Source: Rhodamnia argentea
Taxonomy: Eukaryota > Streptophyta > Magnoliopsida > Myrtales > Myrtaceae
Length of the DNA stretch: 64,000 nt
NCBI RefSeq assembly: GCF_020921035.1
Contig: NC_063152.1
Coordinates: 29,573,903-29,637,902, forward strand
Direction: 5' to 3'
The translations under genes and the position numbers were made by a program. Below the pieces are notes generated by a model. That model did no database searches. It was not told where the DNA came from and saw only the letters and a list, made by a program, of their open reading frames with translations. Shown one piece after another: positions 33,653-46,560 of this stretch (positions are counted from its first letter, which is position 1; each line of letters begins with the position of its first letter).

Positions 33653-35442
33653 TTAGCTGATCTGTACTCCGGTATCATATGTTTCTCCGGCTTTCCAGTC
33701 TTGAGGTATGTTGTTGACAGGGACCAGCCATGTCTCGTCTCCATCGTCGCCGCTGAGCAACATCCTCAGGGACAATGGACCGCTAGGGGGCGAGGTGGTT
33801 GTCCAAACTGCACCATATCTCCGGTCCAGGAGCTTGCATACATAATTCTGAGTCTGCCCAAATTTTGATAATATGAAGTCAGCAATACCATCCTCAAAGG
33901 TACCACTGCCATTGAGTGTGGTTAGTCGCAGAGCAATCATCAGCAAATTTTTGGATTTTGATAAACGTGATACCAATATTTCTGTAAGAAGCCGGTGCGA
34001 GTGACATGAGAGAAATCTTGCCGAGGCATGGAAAATGTGAGATTAGTTGGACAAGATTGACTTTAAAACAAGTTTGAGTATCTTACAGACCTCTGGTTTT
34101 GGTTAACTAGTGTCACATGCTCCTTCATGCAACAACAGGAAAAAAGTCACGCAAATTGACAAATGGACAAGAATATCAGCGTGAATTGGTAGGTTCATGA
34201 GGATATAAATTTGATTTTCAAGACAAAGTGGATGGTTTTATCTTCTCCCATAGAATGATTATAAATGCAAATTTTAGCTTCTAAATATCTGAAGTTCATG
34301 AGGATCTGAAACATGGTTGCAAGGAAGAGGGATGCACATGAAGTACTTGTCATTTGACGGTTTGAGAGCAATCGTCGATAGAAAATGAGTGTTAACTTAC
34401 CTCGCATAGCTGCACGGCGGTGATGTCCTTATTGCCCTGTTGATACCATATCACAAAGGCCAAATAATAGGGGTTATTGCTGCTCCCATCGATCTTGATG
34501 GTTATATTCTTGTTTGGGTAGCTACAGGAAACCCTGCGGAAGATTTGAGATTATTGGATTAGTTCAAACCTTCATCCTGCGTGCCGTTCACATCTTGGCA
34601 CTACTGATATCTCTAAGTTTTGCTTGCTCTATCACATAAAATCATTAAGAGTACACTCTTTGGCAAGAGCTTAACTATCACACTGGAGTTATGTGCACAA
34701 GAAAAAAATTGCACTTATCTCCTTCTCTTACCTCTGGTTTCAGCATAAGCTATCACAGATACACATGATATCAATAAAAACTTTCCAATAGTGCACGTAT
34801 CAAGCACCAAGTATGATCTCACCGTCTGTATTCGATGTCAACAACACCAAGTGTAAATAAGTAGCTGGCTACATCGGGTGTTTGAGCCATTTGGCTGAAG
34901 GCATGTTGGCTTAGAATGAAATCCGTGCGATCACCCGAACCTTGATCAGTTATAACGATGGTTGCGCCTTTATCCGAGCAGTACTTACCGCTGGTGCACC
35001 TCACCTGAAGTTGTTATGCAAGTATTAACAACTTTTGCATCCTCATAAACTCTAACTACAGTATGATATTCAAAAAAATCTGTTAACAGGATTCTGACCT
35101 GATAGCAAGTGCCACAGCCGACACCACCGCGATAGAGATCAGATGCTGCCGACACATCTCCACCATTAATTATAGTTCCAAATGAACCAAACCCACATGC
35201 CCCAGCTGCGGTTGAAAAAGAAACGTCCATTAGCATTTATTTTATCATAGTATCTGCTACAAAAATCTACATTTTTGCTCATTCTAATATTCCTTACAGT
35301 CTGTTCCTTGTTGACTCGAATTCGGGTAATAGGAGGCACGAGAAGAGACAAAGCAATTGCTGCAAGTTGCACCGTTGGCCGGAGTTTGCACAAGAAAGAG
35401 GGTGGCTGAGAGAGAGAGAAGCAACTGGAGCTTGAGAGCCAT
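33653..35442 (-). CDS. Expansin-like B protein (EXLB type)
   Basis: Five exons with GT-AG junctions and consistent phases: 35298-35442, 35099-35205, 34823-35004, 34401-34533, 33653-33853. They sum to 768 bp, 255 residues. MALKLQLLLSLSATLFLVQ is a signal peptide. SRASYYPNS, then CGFGSFGTIINGGDVSAAS and GVGCGTCYQVRC, mark the N-terminal double-psi barrel. TDQGSGDRTDFILS and LGVVDIEYRR continue it. The C-terminal cellulose-binding-like domain runs from about residue 155 to NIPQDWKAGETYDTGVQIS. The family acts in the cell wall; expansin-like B members have no proven loosening activity. Length and motifs match EXLB1-type proteins. It looks intact. Confidence 0.92.
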
Positions 35443-35523
35443 TATGCGAAAGCAGAACCAAGGAACTCTCAAGCCCAAGAAACACAATGTGGGGTGCAAG
35501 AGAAGCAGCGAGCTTTCGAAAGA

Positions 35524-35529
35524 TTTATA
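35524..35529 (-). promoter_or_regulatory. Putative TATA box of the expansin-like gene
   Basis: On the minus strand CTATAAATC lies about 85 bp before the ATG at 35442, suitable for a short 5' UTR. Position and sequence only. Confidence 0.45.
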
Positions 35530-35881
35530 GAGAACATTCAAATGGTTTGGTAAAGAATTTCCAGCTTTGACATTCTGCAAGCAGTATAAATGAAGTAGAT
35601 TGAAACACAATCCTTTTCAGCTAATAGTTAAGACTTGGAATTTCCCCTGTTTGGTATATAGCGTCCAAATGTGCTTTTCTGACTCGAAGAATTTTTCCTA
35701 AGTGTACAATTCCTCCTTCTCTTCTTGTGTTCGAGTTTCCTTGCTTAACGAAAGAAAGTAGGGTCACAATGTTCCCTTTGTGAAAGTTCAAATTGGTATG
35801 CATGCTCTTGAACCAATACAGTAGCAGCTATTCCACTCCTAAGTTTACAATCAAGCTATGAATAAACAATAGAAGGAAAAA

Positions 35882-36047
35882 GAATTTGACTCCCAAAATG
35901 TCATCTGATGTATTCATGCTAGGCACAGTTGACCGCTAAGTGATCTTTACCTACCCAGCGCCCGCAATAGAGAGTAGAGACAGAGAGAGAGAATTTGACT
36001 TGCAAAATGTCATCTGGTGTATTCATGCTAGGCATAGTTGACCGCAA
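35882..36047. repeat. Tandem duplication of ~58 bp at ~107-bp spacing, with GA microsatellites
   Basis: GAATTTGACT ... AAAATGTCATCTG ... GTATTCATGCTAGGC ... GTTGACCGC occurs at about 35882-35940 and again at about 35989-36047 with few changes. GA tracts follow at about 35980-35992 and 36048-36065. This lies about 450 bp upstream of the expansin-like gene. Confidence 0.8.
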
Positions 36048-36065
36048 AGAGAGAGAGAGAGAGAG

Positions 36066-37600
36066 AAGTCTAAAATGGCAATATGCTCTGACCGAGAAAT
36101 TATAGAAAGCAAGATTCAGAAGAGAAGGAAGAAGAGAGAAGTCAGTTAGGTGGTGGTGCACTAGCAAAGAAGTTTTACGCATTTCTTGATTTTCCCACTT
36201 AAAGCAGCCTTTCAAGAGTCCCAAACGGCTGTATGCTCTGCTATGTTGGCCATGTTCATACTGTTCTGTCTCGGTCTAGGCATTATGAATTCCGGCAACT
36301 TACCTGGAGAAAAACTATGCATCCTGTCTATAATGTGGGAAGAATCCTTGAACATGAACATGAACCCGAACCTCAGCATCTATTAGGTGACTTTGCGTGA
36401 ATGCCGATGCTCATGTACCGGGACAGGAAATTGGTTGAGGAATCTGGCTGAAACTGTAGCGCGATTGCCAGCGCCTGGGTGCTATCTCATCCTAACGCCA
36501 TCCAAATCGAGGTTGTTGCTCGTGAATCTTTCTTTTCGTTTATTGTCTAGCTCTATCATTGCTCCACGCACACCGAACTTGAAAAGTTGCAAGGAATATA
36601 ATTCAATTCTGTCTTGTCCGAACAAGATGTACATGATCATAACGCGAGTACAGATGTCTGTCCAGATTTCTTAAGGTAATTCTTAGATATTAGTAGCCAA
36701 TGAGTTGCGTGTTGATTAGCCAAGAGTTTTTTTTTTTTTTTTCCTTTTTGGCCAGTTCAAATGTGATTGCTTTCCTAAGCATGTCCTTAATTCCAGCTAA
36801 TTCCTCTTGATTGAACTTTGAATTTTGGGGGGTAGTAACCCAAAGACGACGTATGAAGGAAGCCAATCAGACCGGCTTGAGATTTTTCCATTGAACCTCA
36901 TCAGCAATGACTTGGAAACCATGATGAAGGTGTAGACCCCCAGGCCCCACGCACGATCAACCAAATTGTCATTTCTCAATGATGAAAACTAGAGAACAGA
37001 GAGCCACAGCGAGAACCATGTTTAAGCCTTGGAGGCGGAGATATTGACCATGAATGCAAGATGTACACTGTTTTACTTCCGCTGTCATTCTTATCTGCAA
37101 GGAGCCTTGGAGTTTCTTCACATGAAGTAATTGAACACCATTTACACTAGTTGTAACAACTCTATTAAACAATAGGCAAACCGGGCCAAGTCTCAGCCAT
37201 GTAGAGTCTTTGGTATATTTAGGACAAACAGTCATGTTCTCCTTATGACTAAACCACACAAATACGGATATTTGCTTATTCTCTTTGAAAATAGACTCAT
37301 TCGTTATCAAAATAGCTAGTTTATGCATGCAACTCCTTTACGTGGACAAGAATTGGATTCTACTCTCCTGATGGCTACAAAGAGATGATGCAGAGAGATG
37401 CCATACAGCTAATGAATCATACAGCAATTTTGTTCAGATAACAGTTCATCCAACTGTTAACATCTCGGTGCTATCCAAGCCGGAATATAAGTATATATGT
37501 ACACGACTCAAAACTACAATTGACAGCCCTCAAAATACAACAAAGTACAAAGAGTCATCTCGATGGCTGTGGCCGTTCACCTATTCCACCAGGGGCATCA
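36066..37600. other. Intergenic region, no supported gene
   Basis: Several open stretches of 60-120 codons on both strands lack domains, splice support or start context. A poly-T tract lies at about 36727-36743. The right part near 37450-37618 is probably the DRP1 3' UTR. Confidence 0.4.
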
Positions 37601-37618
37601 TCAAGCACGCGAATCTTT

Positions 37619-40600
37619 TCATCTTGACCAAGAGACTGAGTCTATCTCGTCCCGAGCAGATTTATATAACTCAAGCCTCCTAGTGCATTGCTGCCTTCTT
37701 TCCATCTGTGCAGGATCTTCATCCAACAACTGAGCGAGCTGATTGGCCTAGAAGATAGAAAATGAAGCAAATTATGATTGTGCGGTAAAATATGCAATGG
37801 CAAAATCATGTCATGCTGATGAGTGTGAGTGACAAGTCCACACACCTCCTTTTTGCCCACTTGAGTATAGAAATGATCTAGTAAAGAGCGTTTTGCTTCT
37901 CTCACTTGACAATGGACCACAGCCTTTGGGATGGTGTTCCTCAGTGTCTCGGACACCATCCCGACGTAAGAGGAAACATTTGATCCGATCCTGCGGTAAT
38001 GCCCCTCCGTGTACCTATCTGCAGCATTGGCAGCTTGATTTCCTCCCTTTTCTGCTTCCTGAGGAAGTCTCCTAAAGAAGTCTACCGTCAGGTATGAAGA
38101 TTCCATGTCCACCAGCCGTAAAGTTGTCTTCTTGCCATCTTCACGGAACCTTTCCAGTGCTTCACCGGCAGCTGCTCGAATTTCCACTTGAAGAGTTGGA
38201 AAACGCTTCAATTCCTGCTTGAATACAGCATTCCATATGGTTATGCTAAGACAATATCACAATCTTCAGCATAACCTAATTTCAGACCTGACCTGAGTTT
38301 CTCCAATAGATTTTCTCACAAGGTCCTTCAAGATATAATGAACCTGCGGGAACAAGTGATAAAGGGTGAAGAACTTATTCAGTTTTGACTCCTAACTGAT
38401 CACCTTAAGCCCAAAAAAGTCATAATTAATTTCATAAGAATAACCACCTAATTCTCAAGTTTCATTTCTTTAAGACACGGTATTTTCATATGTCCCTTTA
38501 ATCATCTTTGAAACAACCTTTTGGCACCACTTGACTTTGGTAGAATGTAGGAGTACCAAAATAACTAGTAAGAAATGGACTCTCACAACAAATCAACAGA
38601 AGCAAAGAAGGATACTCCATGATGGCACTTACAGCATCCACTGATGCTTCAGCTGGCCCTCTAAAATAATTAAGTGCGCCATCGATAAGCCGTCGATAAC
38701 CTTGCTCAGGAGCAATAAGATGAGGCTGGTAGCCATCTGCCTCTGAGACCACCTTCTTCACATTTTGCAGTGACAGGTGACGATCAAAAGGAAGCTTTCT
38801 TAAAGCAGCAGGGAGTTGATTGTCAAAAATACCATAGATTCTAGCACCACCAGGTCGTCTGAGAAAACTCAAATTAACAAGAAAGAATCAGAATTCGAGC
38901 TTCTGAAGACAACTTTTAACTGTAATAAACACTAATGACGGTTATCCAATTATAAGCATATCCAAGGAGATAAAAGCAAGAAATTTAGAGATTGTTGCTT
39001 CTGAGAGCTGTGAAAAATCAAAGCACCAAATTAGCAACAGACTGCTTCAACTATTTTCAAGCCTTAATACAATATGATGACAAAAACGCTCACATCATGA
39101 AGAAACTCAAAAAAAGGAGTCTAGGTGAGAGAAAGGGAGCACAATATTACCCTCCTTCCAAATGCTCCTTGAAAATTCGGTCAAATGCACGGCACAACTC
39201 TAGTATGGTATATAACTGGGCCTATAGCAACGCCAATCATCAAAACTTAAACTCATGAAGAATCCATATCATATTCACATGTAAGAGAAAAGGATGGTCA
39301 GAAATTCCTCACCCCAGCATCAGCAGCAACAGGTCTACCTAGATGATTCAACTCTGCTTCAAGTTCATCAATTGTTTTATTGATCAAAGATGTTATGTCC
39401 GGTATGCGAGCTCTAATGACAGACTCTAGATGCTGAAACCAAGTCAAGTCCCATTATGTAGACAACTCAAAAAAAAAGAGAGAGAGAGAGAGAGAGAGGA
39501 AGCAATCCCAAGGTCGAAGACTGCAGCAGGTTATTGTCAAATAAGGAGCAAAAAGAACCTTTGAAAGGAGTTTCGCAAGGTACTCTGAGCCCATTTTACC
39601 AGCCAAGTGTCCATAATCAGGGCTTGTTGCAAAGAACTCACGTTCCTTCCTCCGAGCAAAGATCATGTCTACGTTCTTATTTATATCAGCTTGGGATCGG
39701 TTCACTATACCAACCCAAGGGTGTTGAAGCCGATAAGACCTTCCTTCTAGAACCTTGTAACAACCGCAAAGGTATATGGATGAGAGAGAGAGACAGAGAC
39801 AGAGACAGAGACAGAGACAGAGAGGGAGAAGGAGAGAAACTGATGCTCTAGGATCAGATACCAAGCTGGAAAAGTTTGTAGTGAGAAATCACTTACATCA
39901 ATTGCATTAGTTCCCTTGTCCATCAAATCAAGCTTTGTCAAGACGCCAAATGTTCTCTCACCTATGATCATCACAAAGTTATTCAAAGTTCCATGCTATG
40001 AAATCATTTGTATAGGCTGTACCTGAAGGATCAACTTCTCTTGCGAGCTTGATAGAATCAGATGTAGCAATATCTTGATTGGCTGGAGTAATGGCCAAGA
40101 TAATGCAATTCGGCTACAACAAAGAGAAAAAACAGAAACTAACGCTGAAGTTATGGCCAAGATGATGCAGTTAGGCTACTTATATGCAATAAAATTATGA
40201 CATGCACATATTGAAGTGGCAGATACTATTTCATTTCCAAAGGGATGCTCATCATAATAAAGCATGACCAAAAAACACGTATTGTCAATTAAAATAGCAA
40301 ATTCCTAAAGTCTACATAGGAGATAGACTTTGCACTTTAAGGAGATTTGACAATATAATTTCTCGGCAACATTTGAACTTCTAAGTGCCCTCATTCCAAT
40401 ACCAGTCATCCCTACTAGTTTGTGACTATCGTGCAAAAAAGAAGTGAGCTCACCAGTTGGACAGATGTGACCATCATTAGGGATTTCTTTCACTTAATTT
40501 GAACTCAAGGGGCTGTCATGATAGACAATTTCATTATTATGTAGAATATAATTCTTCTAATCTGATCGAGAACTTAAGCTCATCTCTCTCAGAAACTTAA

Positions 40601-43314
40601 ACCTGTTACACCAGTTGCTAAGGTCCCTTCAATTTCAGAGATGAACTTTGAGACCGAAGTCAGCTTCCTAGAGTTAGACTAGCCAGAATTAGCATGAAGT
40701 TTTCCGACCAACAAGCCTTCCTTTTTTTAAATTCGCTGATGAGGAGAGTTCACGAAAGCAGAGAACATCATTGCCATAGAAGAGCAAGTTTTGATATACA
40801 GTCAGAACACATATCTTACCTTTTCAACATACGACCGGACCATAATTTCAATGTCTCGGACGATACTCTCTGGCTGTCCCTCTTTCAGCAACAAAAGATA
40901 TCCAATACTATTGAGATTAATAGATCAAAAGTGAAATCATATGAAGAAATCCATTTCACCAGAAATGGGTGTGTTAAAAAACATACCTACAGCAACTTTG
41001 GTCAATCCGGGCAAATCTATCAAAGTTAAGTTGACAACTGCCAGCAAAAAGAAGCTGGTTGATAACTCAAGAAATGAAACAAAGAATATTGATGAAGTTA
41101 TCAAACTGAATAATGAGAGCAAAAAAATGTCAAAAAGACATGTTTTTTCATCAGAAATCACAGAAACGGATTATGGATCCAGTTAACAACTTAAAGGGGA
41201 GGATGTATCTAATGCGCATTAATTAACTACGAGCCAATTCTTACAACAAAAGGTAGAAGATCAAAATTTTGAGAGGCGACTCCACTAAAAAAAATGAAAA
41301 CAAAAGTGCGGCTACTATAAAGTTTAGATCTTGTGACCAGTCAAACAGACCAACTTTTCAACTAGCGAACAATGATTAATTCTTGCCCTAACCCTCGTGT
41401 CTTGTATCCCACTGCCACCACACTAGCCCACGGGCCTAAATCTTAAAAGACCATCCTTAAAGCTCCATTAACCCCTTCCAAGCCCCCACCAATATTGATA
41501 AGACTAAGATTCAGGCATATTTTCAGGAAGCTGCTTTCTGTAGCTTCAGGAACGGCTCATAATTGTTCATTTACAGGAGAAGAGAAAAAGTACACATGCA
41601 TTAATGCATCCCAGTACCCAAAACAGTATGGTCCAGAAAAAAATGATTGCCAATCTACAATTGGTAGATCTAAATTTCAGATGTTGTTACCATTTGGGGA
41701 GTAGATGCTAAGATGGATGGGAACCGGAGATATCTGTTTCGACTTTCCAGTCAATCTATCGGTCTCATCCTGAATTTCATTGCGAACCATAGCTGCATAA
41801 TACCAAGCAAGAGTCAGACGAACTGCTCCTACTGACATTTCTTTTGCAAATTCAGGAATTCAGAGTATGTAGAGCACATCAATCTCATTTCACACATTTT
41901 GGAAGCAAATATTGCATGCATCCAAGAAACTGTTGATCATAAAGGAACATAAAAGTGAAGTTGATCCTTCTTTGTAGACTAAGATCTACAACCAATTCAA
42001 AATGCAATAAACCAAGATAAAGGACAGCTCTTGCTGATTAAAGTGCCTCAAGCTCCAATTGTGTGCACCTTATAATGTCGATATCAGACAAACTATCACG
42101 TGAGCGAGCAGATAGATAGCTATCAGAAGCAATTTAAAGGTGACAAAAGACACTGATCTTGGAGTCGTGTCACAAACTTGAAGATAATAGGAAAATTACT
42201 CCTATGCAAGCTAAGTGTGCAAAAAGACAAATCTGTAGAGGATCTCAAGAATCCCAACTTGCACAGTGGGGTGTAGACTTGATCTCAAGATGCTTCACTA
42301 GGTCTATTTAAATGAATTAACTGCCACTACCATGATAGAAAAGTTGACTGAAAGCAATACGTCAAAATGCAGTAGTAAAAGTTCAAGAATGTAATCACTT
42401 TATTTAAAAAGATTCATCATTTTGATCCCCTTTTCTTTTTCGCTGACGGTGCAAATGTAAAGACAAAGTCAATTTGTTGAAGCACCAAAAGCGACATATC
42501 GTCATTCCGAAAAAAAGTTGACATACAGAAGTCAGTGAATCTTTTCTTTGGCAGATGCAGGAATTCTGCATATTCTTGTAACCCAGACTCTGTCTTTTGC
42601 AGCTGCAACACTAGAGGCCGCCTGGTCACAATTCCTGGAAGCAAGTGACAAGGAAAAATAAGAACCCAGAGGGCTTGGACTGAAGATAAAGCAGTGCCTA
42701 CTCGAACTTCAAGCACATAATTCTAAAACAATCGCCTAAAATCTAGACGAATCAGTTTCAGCATGACTGAAAACCAGAGGTATAGCACCACCAACCCACT
42801 TGTTCAAATGCTCCATCACGTCTCCTTATAAACCAATTTCGCAAACTGAACTGAGCATCCATAGTATTACATGAAATTTTCAAGGACAACTGATAGAAAG
42901 ATGGATTCTTTGTGTCTCCCTTCACTAATTCCGAAACCAAAAAGTAACGCAAAAGCAACTAGCAGCTATATAAGCACATACCTGAACCTCGAGGGAGAAA
43001 ATCTCGGCCAACAATACTCTCCAGCACAGACGATTTACCCGAGCTCTGCAACGATACATATCATCGATAACACCGGCCATCAAGAGGCATTTCAAAACGC
43101 TCAGTTCAGAACTAAAACCCACAAACATATACCGACATATGCACGCTGAGAGAGAGAGAGAGAGAGAGAGAACCTGGCCGCCAACGACGACGACGGAGGG
43201 AAGAGCCTCCCAGAGAGTAGGCAGAGCGCCGTGGTCGCCGCCGTGGTCGCCGAGGACCGTGCAAGCTCGCTGAATCCTGTTGACCAAGCCAATCAAGCTC
43301 TCCATGGTGGCCAT
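37619..43314 (-). CDS. DRP1: Dynamin-related protein of the plant DRP1 family (DRP1C/E-like)
   Basis: Fifteen exons with matching phases: 43174-43314, 42982-43045, 42527-42634, 41691-41792, 40987-41037, 40820-40881, 40023-40113, 39897-39961, 39559-39753, 39313-39432, 39151-39221, 38633-38858, 38293-38343, 37846-38214, 37619-37747. The total is 1845 bp, 614 residues, normal for DRP1. The N-terminal GTPase has GGQSSGKSS (P-loop, residue ~45), the G2 threonine in [16 protein letters not shown] (G3) and TKLDLMDKG (G4). The middle domain includes [17 protein letters not shown]. The C-terminal GTPase effector domain ends [12 protein letters not shown]. There is no PH or proline-rich region, as expected. 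DRP1 proteins act at the cell plate and in clathrin-linked endocytosis. The opening [19 protein letters not shown] favours DRP1E or DRP1C. Intact. Confidence 0.95.
39475..39499. repeat. (GA)n microsatellite in a DRP1 intron
   Basis: A GA run follows a short poly-A stretch between exons 9 and 10 of the dynamin gene. Low functional meaning. Confidence 0.9.
39783..39825. repeat. (GACAGA)n microsatellite in a DRP1 intron
   Basis: Short GA run followed by about five copies of GACAGA between exons 8 and 9. It lies about 30 bp from the splice acceptor of exon 9, inside its branch-site region. Confidence 0.9.
43150..43171. repeat. (GA)n tract at the first DRP1 splice donor
   Basis: The minus-strand donor GTTCTC is followed immediately by a CT repeat, so intron 1 opens with a microsatellite. 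Its length could vary between individuals. Confidence 0.85.
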
Positions 43315-43607
43315 GCGACAAGCAGAGGAAGCGAACCCAGCTGTCGAGCTCGAATTCGAATTCGAATGGATAAGAGAGAATACGAGGAGGACTGCAGTGA
43401 TGGTGATGGTGATGGCGATGATGGGGATGGAGAGAGAGAAGGAGCAGAGCAGGAAGGGAGCTATTTTCGCTGCTTACTTCTTGTTTTCTCGAAAAGAGAG
43501 ATTTTTAAAAAAATTCTGAGCGAGACGTTCGAGTGATGGTGATAGAGACGAATGTCGGCCTTGTGGGCGCACTTGGTTTGCTTTCTTATTTTTGTTGGCT
43601 TTTTAAA

Positions 43608-43657
43608 TTGACGTGGTCTTCGACCCAAAAAAAAAAAAAAAAAACTTGGACGCGGTC
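43608..43657 (+). mobile_element. Micro-insertion TTCGACCC-A(n) with flanking duplication
   Basis: GACGTGGTC (43610-43618) and GACGCGGTC (43649-43657) flank TTCGACCC plus a run of about 18 A and a few extra bases. The core matches the micro-insertions at 49557 and 62328. It lies about 300 bp upstream of the DRP1 start. Confidence 0.65.
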
Positions 43658-43724
43658 AGCCTAAGGTCAACTCATTTTCTTTTCTGTTATGACATCTCCG
43701 TTTAGCTCCCAAAAAAAAAAGTCA

Positions 43725-45298
43725 ATGAAAAATATATTTAAATAAAGATCTAAAATAAATTTTATTTCAAATAAAAGCCCGAATTTCCCTCTTCATTTCA
43801 AAAAATTTCCTGACCAAGAACTTTTTTATTATTTATATTATTTATTTTTTTTCCTTGTTTCTTTTCTATTTTTTCCCTTTTTTTCTTCCTTTGTTTTTTT
43901 ACATTCCTTTTCGCCAGAGGCAGATGTCAGGCGATGGTCCGCCACCAGCGAGAGCTGGGCATGGCCGCCAAGGCGATTCAGCTAGCCCGTGGTTGTCAAG
44001 TTGAGGCTGCCCTCAACGGCCACTGAAAGATGAACTCACTGGAAATGACGAAATACGGGAATAACTCGACGAGGAAAGGTACCAGTAAGAGGTCCTAAGA
44101 TGGCGGCGGGCGAGGCGGGTGGTAACATGAAGGAGGGTCAGTGCATGAGTAAACACCCGAGCTCTCTCTCCCTTTCCTCTCTTTCAGATCTGTTTTTTCT
44201 CAGTCTATCAATCTTTCCTTTGTTCGGTTACCAAGAGGAAAAGAAAATCGAGAGAATTAATTTCTGAACGAGTGCGTCCCTGTGAGTCTATATGTGACGA
44301 AGCTCCAGAGATGTAAAGAAGTTGAGATGAAGAGATCAAGGGGAAGAAGGCGCTTGTGAGATCAACCGAGAGAGAAAAATCCAGAGAGGAGAATGCATGT
44401 GTTGGTTTCGTGCTCCGCCGAGTGAGGAAGAGCGCATGTCGATGGTAGACTGGTGCCGCATGCTGACGGTGGCGGCAAGCTTCAACAGAGCTGGAAGGGA
44501 GTAATGATGACATTGTCGGCCGATTGGAACTTGCCGATCTCTACTCTTTCATCGTCTGAAGAAGGTATGGCCATCCCTCATGGCCCTCGACAGTCACCCT
44601 TGCCTCGACAGTCACCCTTAGCTCTTGTCGGAGGCCAGCCACTAGCCAGAATCGTATGTTGAAGAAAGAAAGGAAAAAAAGAGAAAACAGAAAAGGAAAA
44701 AGGAAAAACAAAAAAAAACAAATGAAGAAGATGCTTTTGGTCAGTACCGTCAGGTCCTTCTTTGAAATAAAGAGGTTACTTTAAATTTTTATTTGAAATA
44801 AGGTTTACTCAGGGCGCACATGGCAACACTTCGCTTCTGAAACACCATCAGAAGCAAAGGTTGATTTTTCAACTTCTCCATCAAAAGCAGAGGTTGATTT
44901 GGCAACTTCTCCATCAAAAGTTGATTTCTGATAAAAAAAGACGTTTGATAAAATTTGAAATTTCTACTTTTAATCAAATACCGGCGGCGGCGTCGACCTG
45001 CGGCCGGCGAGCGGGCGGCGACCGGCGGGCGGGCGTTGGTCGGCGGAGTCGAAGAAGTGATTTCTGAAGTTGAGAAGTAAAAATTTTTTACTTCTCAAAG
45101 TTGGACAAAAATCTAACCAGAAGTCAATATTTTTACCAAACGGATTTCGGTTTCAAAAGCACTTTTGAAGTGTCTTTACCAAACGGATTTCAGCTTCAGA
45201 AGCACTTCTGACGGCGAAATTCTGCTTTTGAAGTGTTATCATGCGCGCCCTCAAAGCCCGGAATGAATGTACTTTACGTCCTTATTTAGAATTTTTCC
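43725..45298. mobile_element. Transposon of the TAAATAAGGG-end family, degraded, with a nested element
   Basis: Left end near 43725 (TGAAAAATATATTTAAATAAAG) and right end at 45298 (read inward GGAAAAATTCTAAATAAGG) with matching subterminal phrases. Internal order is pyrimidine arm (about 43830-43910), GC-rich core (about 43910-44640), purine arm (about 44660-44720). The right subterminal region is split by the element at 44812-45250. No clear target duplication was found, so it is older than the copy at 16551. Confidence 0.65.
44812..45250. mobile_element. 439-bp inverted-repeat element with TCA flanks
   Basis: Ends read inward are GGGCGCACATGGCAACACTT (left) and GGGCGCGCATGATAACACTT (right). 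Both are flanked by TCA (44809-44811 and 45251-45253). A 3-bp duplication would suit a PIF/Harbinger-like MITE, but three bases can match by chance. Inside are repeated AGAAGCACTTCTGA-like palindromic words and a GGCGGCG-rich centre near 44983-45045. Confidence 0.6.
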
Positions 45299-45863
45299 GA
45301 TGTACGTTTAATATTTAAAGAGCTACGACAACATTTATATACGATTTTACATGTATCAATACCCATGGAAGATATACAAGTAAAAAGGGATGCATAGTTT
45401 AAGAAAATAAAGGGTTGAGAGACCACAAAAAATTTCGTGCCACATTTACTCCGAAGTAATTTTTGTGTTTCAAAAACTCCCAAATCGGTGTAGTTGTGCC
45501 ACATCCATTCCAAACTAATTTTTGTGTCACAAATTTTCAAATGCACATGTACCACATTTCGCCTAAATTGATACATTCATGTCAAGTTTACCCAAAATTA
45601 CGGTAAAATTGAGATTTGCTAGGACAAATGTGGCATATGTGCATCAATTTGGGAGTAAATACGACACGGTTGCTCCAGCTTGAGATTTTTTGTAACATAA
45701 AATTCTTTTGGATTACATGCAACATGGGTGAACCGGCTTGAAGTAAATGTGGCATGTGTATATCAATTAGGGAGTTTTTTGTGACGTAAAACTTAATTTG
45801 GGGTAAATGTGGCATCGATGTATCAATTTTGGATTTTTGTTGGTATTAACAAAAAAAAAAAGC
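45299..45863. repeat. AT-rich spacer with repeated ATGTGGCA phrases
   Basis: The phrase (AAATGTGGCA followed by TGTGTATCAATT) recurs several times between about 45430 and 45830, alternating with its inverted counterpart (TGCCACAT). It resembles a degraded inverted-repeat transposon; ends could not be fixed. Confidence 0.4.
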
Positions 45864-46560
45864 GGGAAATTACCAAAAATGTCCTAAACCTATTGCAATC
45901 GTGCCAATTAAGTCATAGACATTTTAATTTGGTAAATTTAGTCTTAAAGCTTTTGACAATTTGTCAATCGAGTCCTTCCGGATAATTTGCCTTAAAATCA
46001 CTACTGTAGATGCTAGTCATCCTACGTAGCGCCGCTAACGCCGACGCAAATAACTTTTTATAGCATTTTTTAAAAATTTATTGAAAAATATATGAATTTT
46101 TTATTATTTTCACTTTTTTCCCTTTTTTATTTTCTATTTTTTTTTTTATTGTGGCTAGCTAAGTCGTGGCTCGCCCAACCACTAGCGAGGCTCGAGCCCT
46201 CGCCCGAGACCGTGATGTAGAACCTCGTGGTCTTCAACCTTGCGGCCTCTGGCGAGGGCCGTCCTTGTTGGATCTTGCAAGGGTTAGACCCATGTAGCCC
46301 AAGCGAGGCCGCCCTCGTGGCCTCCGGCGAGGACTCGAACCTTGGGTGAGGCACAACATTGCTGGCCGCAATGAAAAATCAGAAAAAAAAAAAAAAAAAG
46401 AGAAGAACAATAGTAATATATTCATAAAATTTAAAAAAAAATTACAAAAAATGTCCATGTTAACGCCGGTGGCGCCATATAGAACGGTCGGCATCCATGT
46501 TAATAATTTTCGGACAAAATTGGCTACATGAAATGAATTGGCAAATTATCAAAGGGTTTA

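Noticed and set aside
36186-37328. Frames of 60-119 codons between the expansin-like and dynamin genes
   Set aside because: No domains or splice support; partly overlapping on both strands.
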